From Iamia sp038233335 (GTDB lineage Bacteria; Actinomycetota; Acidimicrobiia; Acidimicrobiales; Iamiaceae), in contig JBBSME010000017.1 in assembly GCA_038233335.1 (NCBI GenBank), positions 1 through 33,433 of the forward strand: 33,433 nt of DNA, given 5' to 3'. Positions 6,720 to 14,578 of the stretch are shown here, piece after piece. Each line of letters opens with the position of its first letter. Position 1 is the first letter of the stretch. A program made the translations under genes and the position numbers. Under the pieces are notes generated by a model. The model ran no database searches. It had not been told where the DNA came from and worked only from the letters and a program-made list of their open reading frames with translations.

Positions 6720-8410
6720 GCGGCCTGTCGGCCCGCGACCCAGTCCTCGACGATGGCCCCCAGCACCGGGAGGCTCACCGTCGACGACCCCAGGACGATG
6801 TCGTGGAAGGCTCGGATGTCGAAGGCATCCCCCAGGGCTCCGGCCGCGGCGGCGCGCAGCCGGAGGATCTCCCGCTGGCCGATCTTGTAGCTCAGGGCCT
6901 GGGCGGGGATGGCGACGTAGCGATCGACCTCGACGGTGATCTCGTCCACCCCGACGGGCATGTGCGCCACCATGTGGTCGACGGCCTGCTGTCGGGTCCA
7001 GCCCAGGGCGTGCATGCCGGTGTCGACGACCAGGCGACAGGCGCGCCAGGCGTCGTTGACCAGCATGCCGATGCGGTCGAGGTCGGAGGCGTAGAGGCCC
7101 ATCTCGTCGGCCAGGCGCTCGGTGTAGAGGGCCCAGCCCTCGACGAAGGCGGTGTGTCCGAAGCTGAAGCGCTGGAAGGAGGGCAGGTCGGTCAGCTCGG
7201 AGGCGATGGTCAGCTGGAGGTGGTGACCGGGGATGGCCTCGTGGTAGGCGACCGAGGCCGTGTCGAAGCGGTTGCGCTCACCGGCATCGTGGGTGTTGAC
7301 GAAGTACGCCCCCGGCCGGCTGCCGTCGGCCGCGGGCGGGAAGTAGTAGGCCGCCGGGGCGTCGGCGGCGAGCACCGCGGGAACGGCCTTCACCTCGCAG
7401 GGGCTCTGGGGCAGCCGCCCGAACCAGGCCGCCATCTCCACTCCCGCCCGCTCCACGCAGCGGCGGGCGTCGTCGAGCGGTTCCTCCGGCCGCTCCGGGT
7501 CGTATCGGAGCGCAGGGTCGGTGCGGAGCCGCGCGAAGACCTCGTCGCGGTCGGTGGTGCCGAACAGCCGAGAGCCGACCTCGGAGATCTGGTCGTCGAC
7601 CCGGGCCACCTCGTCCAGGCCGACCTGGTGGACGGCGGCGGGGTCGAGGTCCAAGCCGGTGTGCGACCGGACGAGGAACCGATACAGGTCCTCCCCTCCG
7701 GGCAGGTGGCTCAGGCCCGGTTGGTCGTCGCCCCGGGCCTGGGGCAGCAGGTCGGCGCGGAGGGCGGCGGCGTAGCGCGCGAACGCCGGTCGGATCACGT
7801 CGCGGGCGCCATCCCGAAGATCGGCCCGCCACGCGCCTTCCCCGTCCCAGTCCTCGGGTCCGGCGAAGGTGGTGAACGGGTCATCGTCGAGCGACGAGGC
7901 CAGGTAGCCATCGACCTGGTTGAGGGCCCGGTCGAGCACCAGCCGGGGCGGCGTGCGCCCCGCCGCCAACCCGGCCCGGAACCGCTCCACCGAGCTGTCG
8001 AGCAGGTCGCCCACCTGGCGGTGGCGGATCACCAGGTCCTGGGCGTTCTCGGGCGCGGGGGCGTTGATCTGTGGGGCGGCGGTGAGGAGCCCGGCGTGGA
8101 CGCCGTCCATCTGGTCGTAGGCCAGCTCCGTCGTGCGGTGGGCGAGGTGGCCGAGGGCATCGTCGAGGGTCTCCACCAGCAGGTCGCGGGTCACCCGCTC
8201 GCCCTGCTCCGTCGGCTCGGGCAGCCCGTCCAGTCGGTTGCGCATCTCCCGCCAGCTGGCCTCCTGCTGGGACTCGGCGGTCACTGACACGTCCTCGATC
8301 TCGGCGTCGAAGCGGTGGTCACCGAGGAAGGTGGCGTAGGTCGGGCTGACCCGCAGGTAGGCCTCCCAGTACTCGTCGGCCAGGGCGCGGATGGGGGTGG
8401 TCTCCGACAT
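6716..8410 (-). CDS. DUF885 family protein, putative metallohydrolase
   Basis: A 564-residue soluble protein from ATG 8410; in-frame ATGs at 8419 and 8422 would add 3-4 residues and have similar G-rich upstream sequence. It matches the DUF885 family throughout: LADEYWEAYLRVSPTYATFLGDHRFD at the N-terminus is the family opening, and residues 389-397, YHEAIPGHH, form the HExxxxHH-type zinc-binding motif, followed by FVEGWALYTERLADEMG with the expected third ligand Glu. Family members are presumed carboxypeptidase-like zinc hydrolases, mostly uncharacterised. There is no signal peptide, so it is cytoplasmic. It is coupled by a 4-bp overlap to the phosphotransferase downstream. Confidence 0.88.
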   Translation of the reverse strand: MSETTPIRALADEYWEAYLRVSPTYATFLGDHRFDAEIEDVSVTAESQQEASWREMRNRLDGLPEPTEQGERVTRDLLVETLDDALGHLAHRTTELAYDQMDGVHAGLLTAAPQINAPAPENAQDLVIRHRQVGDLLDSSVERFRAGLAAGRTPPRLVLDRALNQVDGYLASSLDDDPFTTFAGPEDWDGEGAWRADLRDGARDVIRPAFARYAAALRADLLPQARGDDQPGLSHLPGGEDLYRFLVRSHTGLDLDPAAVHQVGLDEVARVDDQISEVGSRLFGTTDRDEVFARLRTDPALRYDPERPEEPLDDARRCVERAGVEMAAWFGRLPQSPCEVKAVPAVLAADAPAAYYFPPAADGSRPGAYFVNTHDAGERNRFDTASVAYHEAIPGHHLQLTIASELTDLPSFQRFSFGHTAFVEGWALYTERLADEMGLYASDLDRIGMLVNDAWRACRLVVDTGMHALGWTRQQAVDHMVAHMPVGVDEITVEVDRYVAIPAQALSYKIGQREILRLRAAAAGALGDAFDIRAFHDIVLGSSTVSLPVLGAIVEDWVAGRQAA

Positions 8411-8463
8411 GGCCCCCATCATGGCGCCCCCACGTTCCCGACCGCGTCGACGAACCCTGCCGG

Positions 8464-9048
8464 TCAGTGGCCGCGGATGCCGCGGAGGCCGGCCCAGGCC
8501 AGGTTGGCCACCCGGTGGGCCACCGCATCGGGATCGGAGGTGGCACTGCCCAGGGACTGGCGGCTGGTGACCTCGGCGATGCCGACGATGCCCCGGGCCA
8601 GGAGCAGCCGGTCCTCCTCGGGGAGGCCCTCGACGTCGATCAGGGCGGCGATGGCCTGGGCGAAGGTCTCCTCCACCCGGAGCACCGCCTCGGTGAGCTC
8701 GCGGTCGCGCCGGTTGTCGGCGTTGAAGAGCAGCCGGTAGGCGTCGCGCTGCTCGCTGACGAAGTGGAAGTAGACCCGGAACCCGGCTTCGACCTGCTCA
8801 CGGGGCGAGGAGGCATCCGCGGTGGCCTTCACCACCGCCCCCTCCAGCCGGTCCGACACATCGTCCACCAGCTCCAGGTACAGCGCCCGCTTGGACCGGA
8901 AGTGCTGGTACAGGACCGGCTTGGTCACGCCCGCGGCCTCCGCCACCCGATCCATCGACACGCCGCTGTAGCCCTGCTCGGCGAACTCGGCCAGGGCGAT
9001 GTCGAGGAGCTGGCGACGTCGGGCGGCAGCAGGCAGACGGGAGGCCAT
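8464..9048 (-). CDS. TetR-family transcriptional regulator
   Basis: The product has 194 residues. The N-terminal DNA-binding domain is clear: RRRQLLDIALAEFAEQGY, then GVSMDRVAEAAGVTKPVLYQHF, the TetR helix-turn-helix, and the usual SKRALYLELV. The helical C-terminal part would bind a ligand and dimerise. ATG 9048 is preferred over ATG 9051 because it lies 7 nt from TAGCGT. The gene follows the zinc alcohol dehydrogenase on the same strand after 135 bases. That dehydrogenase has a perfect palindrome over its promoter, a plausible target for this regulator, although no copy of the same palindrome lies before its own start. Confidence 0.9.
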   Translation of the reverse strand: MASRLPAAARRRQLLDIALAEFAEQGYSGVSMDRVAEAAGVTKPVLYQHFRSKRALYLELVDDVSDRLEGAVVKATADASSPREQVEAGFRVYFHFVSEQRDAYRLLFNADNRRDRELTEAVLRVEETFAQAIAALIDVEGLPEEDRLLLARGIVGIAEVTSRQSLGSATSDPDAVAHRVANLAWAGLRGIRGH

Positions 9049-9055
9049 CATCAGG

Positions 9056-9061
9056 ACGCTA
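9056..9061 (-). promoter_or_regulatory. -10-like box, TetR gene
   Basis: TAGCGT on the minus strand lies 4 nt before ATG 9051 and 7 nt before ATG 9048, consistent with a leaderless transcript starting at the second ATG. Confidence 0.45.
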
Positions 9062-9116
9062 CCCGTCGGCCTGGCCGGCGGCCGGGGCTGCGGGGGTGGG
9101 CATGCACGGTCGGCGT

Positions 9117-9134
9117 GTCCGGGCGGGCCCGGAC
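9117..9134 (-). repeat. 18-bp palindrome GTCCGGGC-GG-GCCCGGAC
   Basis: Eight-base arms flank two bases. It lies in the 135-base gap between the alcohol dehydrogenase stop and the TetR start. The tight spacer suits an operator better than a hairpin terminator, but GC content makes chance occurrence possible. Confidence 0.35.
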
Positions 9135-9183
9135 CCCGGGGGCGGGGGGAGGGGTGACCCCGGGATCCGAGCTCCGCCGCGGT

Positions 9184-10287
9184 CTAGTGGGAGTGACGAA
9201 TGACGGAACGGGCGACCTCGCCCGCTTCCATCGCCTGGAAGGCTCCGTTCACATCCTCGATCGCGATCTCTCGGCTGATCAGCTCGTCCAGCTTCAGGTC
9301 CCCATTCTGCCAGAGCGAGATCAGTTTGGGAACGTCCCTCTGCACATCGGCCGATCCGTACCAGCAACCCTTGATCGTCTTGTTCAGGTACAGGAAAGTG
9401 AACGCCGCGCTCAGCGAGAGCATCACGTCCATGCGGGGCACGCCCACGATGACGGCCTCGCCGCCCGGGCGGAGCATGTCGACGGCCGCCATGATCGTGG
9501 GTTCCAGGCCGATCGCCTCGAAGGACACGTGCACGCCCTTCTCGGTCAGGGCCATCACCTGGCCGACGGTGTCGCCGTCGTCCGGGTTGACCAGGTCGGT
9601 GGCCCCGAACTGCTTGGCCATGTCGAGCTTGGAGGCGAACTTGTCGACGGCGATGATCCGGCTCGCACCCGCGATGCGGGCGCCCTGGATGACGTTGAGG
9701 CCGACGCCTCCGCAGCCGATGACCGCGACGGTGTCGCCCTCCTGGATCGAGGCCGTGTTCAGGGCCGCGCCCACACCGGTGAGCACCCCGCATCCGACGA
9801 GGGCGGCGATGTCGAGGGGGACGTCGGGTTCGATCTTCACCGTGCTGATCTCGGGGACCACCGCCACCTGCCCGAAGGTGCCGAGGAAGGCCATCTGGTG
9901 CAGGGCGGCGCCGCCTGAGGTCAGCCGGGTGCTGCCGTCCAGCATGCCGCCGGCCGCGGCCATGGCGTTCTCTTCGCACAGGTAGGGCTGACCCCGCCGG
10001 CACGGCTCGCACTGGCCGCAGCGGGGGACGAAGGACAACACGACGTGGTCGCCGGCGGCGACGGAGGTCACGCCCTCGCCGACCTCCTCGACCACGCCCG
10101 CGCCCTCGTGGCCCAGGACGATCGGGGTCGGCATCGGGATGGTGCCGTTCTGGACCGAGAGGTCCGAGTGGCAGACCCCGGACGCCTCGATGCGGACCCG
10201 GACCTCGCCGGCCCCGGGGGGAGCGATCTCGATGTCGTCGCGGATCTCGAGGTCGGATCCGACGCCGGTGAGGATTGCCGCTTTCAT
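9184..10287 (-). CDS. Zinc-dependent alcohol dehydrogenase, MDR family
   Basis: The product has 367 residues. It would oxidise an alcohol to an aldehyde or the reverse with a nicotinamide cofactor. The catalytic zinc site is visible: Cys39 in GVCHSDL and His60-Glu61 in GHEGAGVVEEVG. The structural zinc cluster is Cys90, 93, 96 and 104 (CGQCEPCRRGQPYLC). The dinucleotide fold has VIGCGGVGLNVIQGA near residue 175-190, then an acidic residue in AVDKF. The overall pattern resembles class III-like and NDMA-dependent enzymes of actinobacteria. Start ATG 10287 is set by GGAGG four bases upstream and by the family N-terminus MKAAILTG. Its promoter carries a perfect palindrome, and the TetR gene lies downstream. 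Confidence 0.9.
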   Translation of the reverse strand: MKAAILTGVGSDLEIRDDIEIAPPGAGEVRVRIEASGVCHSDLSVQNGTIPMPTPIVLGHEGAGVVEEVGEGVTSVAAGDHVVLSFVPRCGQCEPCRRGQPYLCEENAMAAAGGMLDGSTRLTSGGAALHQMAFLGTFGQVAVVPEISTVKIEPDVPLDIAALVGCGVLTGVGAALNTASIQEGDTVAVIGCGGVGLNVIQGARIAGASRIIAVDKFASKLDMAKQFGATDLVNPDDGDTVGQVMALTEKGVHVSFEAIGLEPTIMAAVDMLRPGGEAVIVGVPRMDVMLSLSAAFTFLYLNKTIKGCWYGSADVQRDVPKLISLWQNGDLKLDELISREIAIEDVNGAFQAMEAGEVARSVIRHSH

Positions 10288-10314
10288 GGGGCCTCCGGTG
10301 CGTGGTGTGCCTCG

Positions 10315-10320
10315 ACAGTA
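10315..10320 (-). promoter_or_regulatory. -10-like box, alcohol dehydrogenase promoter
   Basis: TACTGT on the minus strand gives a leader of about 20-25 nt containing GGAGG at 10292-10296. TTGACC at 10346-10341 could serve as a -35 box, but the spacer would be 20 bp. Confidence 0.45.
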
Positions 10321-10331
10321 GGGCACGAGAC

Positions 10332-10345
10332 TGACCCGCGGGTCA
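10332..10345 (-). promoter_or_regulatory. Perfect 14-bp palindrome TGACCCGCGGGTCA, candidate operator
   Basis: The palindrome covers the expected -35 region of the alcohol dehydrogenase promoter and lies between that promoter and the divergent box before the esterase remnant. Symmetric sites of this size are typical for TetR-family dimers. The TetR protein encoded at 8464-9048 is the nearest candidate; the link is inference. Confidence 0.55.
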
Positions 10346-10365
10346 AGGGGGTCCGGCCACAGGCG

Positions 10366-10371
10366 TAGGGT
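10366..10371 (+). promoter_or_regulatory. -10-like box before esterase remnant
   Basis: TAGGGT lies 11 nt before ATG 10383. It has the same form as other start-proximal boxes in the window. Confidence 0.35.
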
Positions 10372-10382
10372 CCCCGGACGAG

Positions 10383-10811
10383 ATGCGCATGCTCATGGGG
10401 CTGCTGTCGTCGGCTGAGGATCCCACGCCGGTGGGGACGGTCGAGGACCCCTCGATCGACGAGAACGGCGAGGGACTCTTCCTCACCAAGGACTCGATCG
10501 AGTGGTTCCGTCGCCACTACCTCGGTCCCGAGCTCACCCTGGGCGACCCGGCCTCACCGGCGGTGTCCCCCCACTTCGTCGACGACCTGAGTGGGGTGGC
10601 CCCGGCGCACGTGCTCACCGCCGAGTTCGACCCGCTGCGCGACGAGGGCGACGCCTACGCCGCCCGCCTGGCCGAGTCCGGGGTCCCCGTCGTGCACACC
10701 CCCCACCCGGGCCTGGTCCACGGCTTCCTCGGCTTCGCCACCCTGTCCCCCGACGCAGCCCAGGCCGTCGACGCCATGACCGCTCGCGTCCGCCATGCGC
10801 TGCACGCCTGA
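10383..10811 (+). pseudogene. C-terminal remnant of an alpha/beta-hydrolase fold-3 (HSL-like) esterase
   Basis: The open frame encodes 142 residues that match only the last part of hormone-sensitive-lipase-type esterases, which normally have about 310. PSIDENGEGLFLTKDSI and WFRRHYLG correspond to the region after the nucleophile. AEFDPLRDEGDAYA carries the acid Asp and GLVHGFLGF the catalytic His. The HGGG oxyanion motif and the GxSxG nucleophile are absent, and an in-frame TGA at 10332 prevents extension upstream. The first 12 residues do not look like family sequence. It is therefore probably a truncated, inactive gene, although it keeps an open frame and a promoter-like box. A translated cap/tail protein with a new role cannot be excluded. 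Confidence 0.7.
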
Positions 10812-10823
10812 GCGCGAAACCCT

Positions 10824-11102
10824 CTACCAGCTGTCTTCGCGGTCGGCTCGGTCGGCGGCCCGGACGGCGTAGCCGAACACGATGGCGGGGGCGAGCACGA
10901 GCGAGCCGACCACCAGGCTGACGACGATCAGGTTCACCGCCCAGGTCTCGAAGCCGACGGCGAAGCCGATGACGAAGGCGACCACGGCCAGTCCGAACAG
11001 GCCGTAGCCCACCCGTTGCCCGGTGTTGACCCACCCGGCGATGCGCCGCCGCTTGGCCATGACCGGGTCGGTGGCCGTGTCGGTGGGATCGGGGGCAGCC
11101 AC
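10824..11102 (-). CDS. Small two-helix membrane protein, unknown function
   Basis: The C-terminal 78 residues (from ATG 11060) contain a basic start MAKRRRIAGW and two transmembrane segments (about residues 18-38 and 42-65 of that form), ending in a charged tail RAADRADRED. I favour GTG 11102, which adds 14 residues of Asp/Thr-rich sequence (PDPTDTATDPVM), because such acidic leaders precede the basic patch in similar actinobacterial proteins I recall; this is weak. No catalytic motif is seen. It is divergent from GpgS, with 133 bases between starts, and is oriented toward the esterase remnant. Function unknown. Confidence 0.65.
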   Translation of the reverse strand: MAAPDPTDTATDPVMAKRRRIAGWVNTGQRVGYGLFGLAVVAFVIGFAVGFETWAVNLIVVSLVVGSLVLAPAIVFGYAVRAADRADREDSW

Positions 11103-11223
11103 CGAGACAGCCTGCCGGGCCGAGCGAGGACGACGCCACCTGGCCTCCCCAACCGAACCTGCGACAGCTCGGGGACACGACCGCCCACATCTGCCGCAGG
11201 AACGAGATGGAGGTGGGCGCGGG

Positions 11224-11229
11224 TACGTT
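11224..11229 (+). promoter_or_regulatory. -10-like box, gpgS promoter
   Basis: TACGTT preceded by GGG lies 6 nt before ATG 11236, implying a leaderless mRNA. No -35 consensus is seen. Confidence 0.5.
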
Positions 11230-11235
11230 GCCGCC

Positions 11236-12183
11236 ATGACCGGCGAGCGGACCTCCGGCGCCGGCCCGGCGGCGGACGATCCCGCCGTCGTGCTCCGCAC
11301 CGGCCATCACCAGGACTTCACGGTGGGGTCGTTGGTGGCCCGCAAGCGCGACCTGGGCCTCACCACGGCCCTCGTGCTCCCGGCGCGGAACGAGGAGGCA
11401 ACGGTGGCCTCGGTGGTGGAGGCCTTCATCCCGCTGCGCGACGCCGGCCTGCTCGACGACGTCCTCGTCTTGGACTCGCTCTCGACCGACGGGACCCCTG
11501 AGGTGGCACGCGCCGCCGGGGCCCGGGTGGTGCCCGCCGCCGACGCGGTGCCCGAGGTGGAAGCCATCCGGGGCAAGGGCGAGGCGATGTGGCGGGCACT
11601 CCACGTCACCGACGCAGACCTGATCGCCTTCTGCGACGCCGACGTCCTCGATGCCGGCCCCCACTACGCGGTCGGGCTGCTGGGCCCCCTCCTGCACGAG
11701 CCCACCGTCCAGCTGGTCAAGGGGTTCTACCGTCGCCCGATCGTGGGCAGCGAGGGCGAGGTCGAGGAGCACGGCGGCCGGGTGACCGAGCTCACCGCCC
11801 GCCCCCTGCTCAACCTGTACCGCCCGGACCTGGCCCAGCTGGTCCAGCCCCTGGCCGGCGAGTGGGCCGGTCGGCGCCGGCTGCTCGAATCGCTCCCCTT
11901 CCCGACCGGCTACGGCGTCGAGATCGGGGTGTTGCTCGACACCCACGCACTCCTCGGGCTGGAGGGTCTGGCCCAGGTCGACCTGGGCTGTCGCACCCAC
12001 CGGCACCAATCGCAGCAGTTCCTCGGGGTCATGGCCGCCGAGGTCATGGGGACGGCCCTGCGGCGACTCGGGCTGGAGCCGGCCGGCCACGACGTGGCCC
12101 AGTTCTCCCCCGAGGCCCATGCCGTGCGTCACACCGCCGTGCCCCTCGTCGAGCGACGGCCCCGCCGGCCGCGGGAGCGTTGA
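11236..12183 (+). CDS. gpgS: Glucosyl-3-phosphoglycerate synthase
   Basis: A 315-residue GT81-family glycosyltransferase. It transfers glucose from a nucleotide donor to 3-phosphoglycerate, the first step to glucosylglycerate and, in mycobacteria, methylglucose lipopolysaccharide. Visible features are DFTVGSLVARK near the N-terminus, LPARNEEATV (48-57) for nucleotide binding, DSLSTDGT (80-87), GKGEAMW (113-119) with Lys114, and the metal-binding CDADV with Asp134/Asp136. GYGVEIGVLLD and a His-rich CRTHRHQ follow as in the family. The gene is monocistronic: divergent from the small membrane protein and convergent with the DHPS-like gene, whose stop codon abuts its own. Confidence 0.92.
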   Translation: MTGERTSGAGPAADDPAVVLRTGHHQDFTVGSLVARKRDLGLTTALVLPARNEEATVASVVEAFIPLRDAGLLDDVLVLDSLSTDGTPEVARAAGARVVPAADAVPEVEAIRGKGEAMWRALHVTDADLIAFCDADVLDAGPHYAVGLLGPLLHEPTVQLVKGFYRRPIVGSEGEVEEHGGRVTELTARPLLNLYRPDLAQLVQPLAGEWAGRRRLLESLPFPTGYGVEIGVLLDTHALLGLEGLAQVDLGCRTHRHQSQQFLGVMAAEVMGTALRRLGLEPAGHDVAQFSPEAHAVRHTAVPLVERRPRRPRER

Positions 12184-12942
12184 TCAGCCCTCGTCGGGGG
12201 TCGGGTGCCGCCGCTCCGCCGACCGGACCCGATCGGGCTCGTGGGACCGGCCGAACTCGGGTCGCTGGCCGATGATGATGTCCAGCAGCTCGTCGTGGTC
12301 CTCGGTGTGCTTCCAGGGCAGCGGGATGTAGAGCGGCAGCCCGAAGGTCCGCAGCCGCTCGAGCCCCGTGTACACGTGACGCTGGTAGAGGTAGCGGTCC
12401 GACCAGTCCCAGCCGGCTGGGCCGAAGCCGGTGCCCGGGTCGAGCAGGCACCGGTCGCGGAGCCCGTGGCGCGCCGCCACCGCCAGGCGGTCCTCGAAGT
12501 AGTCGCACATCACCTCGAGCGGGTCGCCCTCCACCAGGGTGACGTCGAGGGGGTTGGGCCCGTTCACGAAGGGCAGGACCACCAGGGGCTGGAACTCGGC
12601 GGCCAGCGCCCACGACTCCGGGGTGGACATGCCGTCCGCTGCGTTCATGACGTTGGCTCCGAGCTCCAGGGCCCGTCGCATGACCTCGGGGCGCCAGGAG
12701 TCCACGCTGACCATCTCGGCCGAGTCCACCGCCGCGTCGACCACCCCGGCCATCCGCTCCCACTCCTCGTCCACCGTCACCAGCGATGCCACCGGGGTGC
12801 TGCCCTGCCCTCCGACGTCGAGGCCCTCGGCGCCCTCGGACTGCAGCCAGTCGATCCTGGCCCGGGCCGCGGGCACGCCATCCACGATCGAGGCCTCGTG
12901 CAGGGAGTCCGGCGAGCAGTTGATGACCCCGAACAGGAACAT
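12184..12942 (-). CDS. Dihydropteroate-synthase-like pterin-binding protein
   Basis: A 252-residue TIM-barrel protein of the pterin-binding family. Recognisable DHPS positions are GVINCSPDSL (Asn8), LDVGGQGSTP (Asp42), VSVDSWRPEV (Asp81), MNAADGM (Asn100) and LDPGTGFG (Asp168). These are the pterin-side residues. The C-terminal SRK and RxHD motifs that bind p-aminobenzoate and diphosphate in true FolP are absent; PLPWKHTED around 208-215 stands in that region. It may therefore bind a pterin or corrinoid-type ligand without making folate. The gene is 14 bp downstream of the sugar kinase and likely in its operon. Mycobacterial folP2, also doubtful as a DHPS, is likewise next to gpgS, but in a different arrangement. 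Confidence 0.75.
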   Translation of the reverse strand: MFLFGVINCSPDSLHEASIVDGVPAARARIDWLQSEGAEGLDVGGQGSTPVASLVTVDEEWERMAGVVDAAVDSAEMVSVDSWRPEVMRRALELGANVMNAADGMSTPESWALAAEFQPLVVLPFVNGPNPLDVTLVEGDPLEVMCDYFEDRLAVAARHGLRDRCLLDPGTGFGPAGWDWSDRYLYQRHVYTGLERLRTFGLPLYIPLPWKHTEDHDELLDIIIGQRPEFGRSHEPDRVRSAERRHPTPDEG

Positions 12943-12956
12943 GGCGCCGAGCCCCG

Positions 12957-14495
12957 CTACCCGTTGAGCCCGGCGTGGATGTCCTTGGTGGCCTTGTAGG
13001 TGGCCAGGAAGGCGTCGTAGAGCTCGTCGTAGAGCGCCTTGCTGCGGGTGTCGGGGGTGAACTCCCGCTCCACCTCCACCATGCCGTCGATCTCGTCGAG
13101 GGTGAGGCGACCCAGCGCCACGGCCGTGACGAGGGCCGCACCCCGGGTCCCGGCGTGGTGGTAGCCCTCGACCCGGCGGATGGGCCGGTCCATCACGTCG
13201 GCGTGGATCTGGCACCACAGGTCCGAGTGGGCGCCACCGCCGATGACGACGATGGGGCCGAGGGGCGACTTGGTGAAGTGCTCGACCACCTCCATCAGCC
13301 AGCGGGAGTTGTAGGCCACGCCCTCGAGGATGGACCGGAGCATGTCGGCCCGGTCGTGGCCCAGGCCCAGGTTCGTCCACCCGCCCCGGATGGTGTGGTC
13401 GTCGACCGGGGTTCGCTCGCCGTTGAGCCACGGCAGGTAGATCAGCTTGTTGCTGCCGGCGGGTGCCGTGGCCGCGACCTCGTTGAGCTCGTCGAGGTCG
13501 GCCACCAGCCCGAGCTGGTCGCGGGCGTGGAGCAGGCAGGCGCCGGCCGCCTCGTGCTCGTTGGCCAGGAAGTACTTGCCGGGGAGGGCGGCGGGGAAGG
13601 CGGCCATGTTGTTGCGGATGTCGGTCCGCTTGCCGGGCAGGTGGAAGCTGAGCCAGGAGGACGTGCCCAGGTACAGGTGGGGCTCGTAGTCCTTGACCGC
13701 GCCGCAGCCGACGACCGCGGCGTGCACGTCGCCCATGGCCGTGGTGACGGCCAGCCCGGCCTCGATGCCCCACTCCTCGGCCACCTCGGCCAGCAGGGGC
13801 CCGACCACCGATGCCGACGGCACGAGGGGGGGCAGCTTGGCCTTGTCGACCCCGGTCCAGGCCAGCAGCTGGGGGTCGTAGTGGATGTCGTCGCGGTCGC
13901 GGTTGTCGGTGAGCCAGTGCATCACCGCGCAGTCGTGGGAGGTGACGGCCCGTCCGGTGAGGCGGAGGTTGAGGTAGTCGGCCGGCTCTAGCAGCCGCTC
14001 GGCGGCGTCGTACACCTCGGGCCGCTCGGCCTTGAGCCAGAGGATGTGGGCCAATGAGTCCTTGCCGGAGTGGCTGGGTGCGCCGCCGGTGAGCTGGATC
14101 CACTTGGCCAGGCGGCGGGGGTCGTAGCCCATCACGTTGAGCCGTCCGCCCACCGCCTCGGCGATCTGCGGTGCGCCCCGGCTGTCCATCCAGATGATCG
14201 AGTTGCCGATGGCCCGGCCCTCGTGGTCCACGGCCACCGTGCCGCTCCAGTGGCTGGTCACGCCCACGCCGATCAGCGAGGCCGCGGCCTCCGGTGCCGT
14301 GGCCACCAGGCGCTGGACGGCGGAGGTGATGGCCTGCCACCAGTCGTCGGGATCCTGCTCGGCGCCGTCGGGTGGGTGGAGGATCAGCCGGGTGGTCTCC
14401 ACCTCGTGGGCCACGATGCGTCCCCGCAGGTCGACCAGGGCGGCCTTGGGGCCCCCGGTGCCCAGGTCGATCGCGAGGATGTGTGGGTCGGTCAC
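12957..14495 (-). CDS. FGGY-family carbohydrate kinase (xylulokinase-like)
   Basis: The 512-residue length is typical of FGGY kinases, which phosphorylate sugars or polyols with ATP. N-terminal ATP-phosphate motif: LAIDLGTGGPKAAL (7-20). The substrate-side signature includes IIWMDSRG. The C-terminal nucleotide domain holds LEGVAYNSRWLME and VVIGGGAHSDLWCQIHADVMDRPIRR, and catalytic AMGDVHAAVVG lies near the middle, where xylulokinases have GxxDxxxxxxG. The substrate cannot be fixed. GTG 14495 has GGGGAG four bases upstream. It heads a likely two-gene unit with the DHPS-like protein and is divergent from the first crotonase gene. Confidence 0.85.
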   Translation of the reverse strand: MTDPHILAIDLGTGGPKAALVDLRGRIVAHEVETTRLILHPPDGAEQDPDDWWQAITSAVQRLVATAPEAAASLIGVGVTSHWSGTVAVDHEGRAIGNSIIWMDSRGAPQIAEAVGGRLNVMGYDPRRLAKWIQLTGGAPSHSGKDSLAHILWLKAERPEVYDAAERLLEPADYLNLRLTGRAVTSHDCAVMHWLTDNRDRDDIHYDPQLLAWTGVDKAKLPPLVPSASVVGPLLAEVAEEWGIEAGLAVTTAMGDVHAAVVGCGAVKDYEPHLYLGTSSWLSFHLPGKRTDIRNNMAAFPAALPGKYFLANEHEAAGACLLHARDQLGLVADLDELNEVAATAPAGSNKLIYLPWLNGERTPVDDHTIRGGWTNLGLGHDRADMLRSILEGVAYNSRWLMEVVEHFTKSPLGPIVVIGGGAHSDLWCQIHADVMDRPIRRVEGYHHAGTRGAALVTAVALGRLTLDEIDGMVEVEREFTPDTRSKALYDELYDAFLATYKATKDIHAGLNG

Positions 14496-14527
14496 GTGGC
14501 TCCCCGGGTCTCGGTGCTGAGCGCGGA

Positions 14528-14533
14528 ACCCTA
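14528..14533 (-). promoter_or_regulatory. -10-like box, sugar kinase promoter
   Basis: TAGGGT on the minus strand lies 32 nt before GTG 14495, giving a leader of about 25 nt that includes the GGGGAG ribosome binding site. Confidence 0.4.
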
Positions 14534-14564
14534 GGCGCGGCCCGGGCGGGCTCGACCCGGCCGG

Positions 14565-14570
14565 TAGGGT
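14565..14570 (+). promoter_or_regulatory. -10-like box, first crotonase gene
   Basis: TAGGGT lies exactly 8 nt before GTG 14579. There is no ribosome binding site, consistent with leaderless expression. Confidence 0.5.
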
Positions 14571-14578
14571 CCCGCGCC

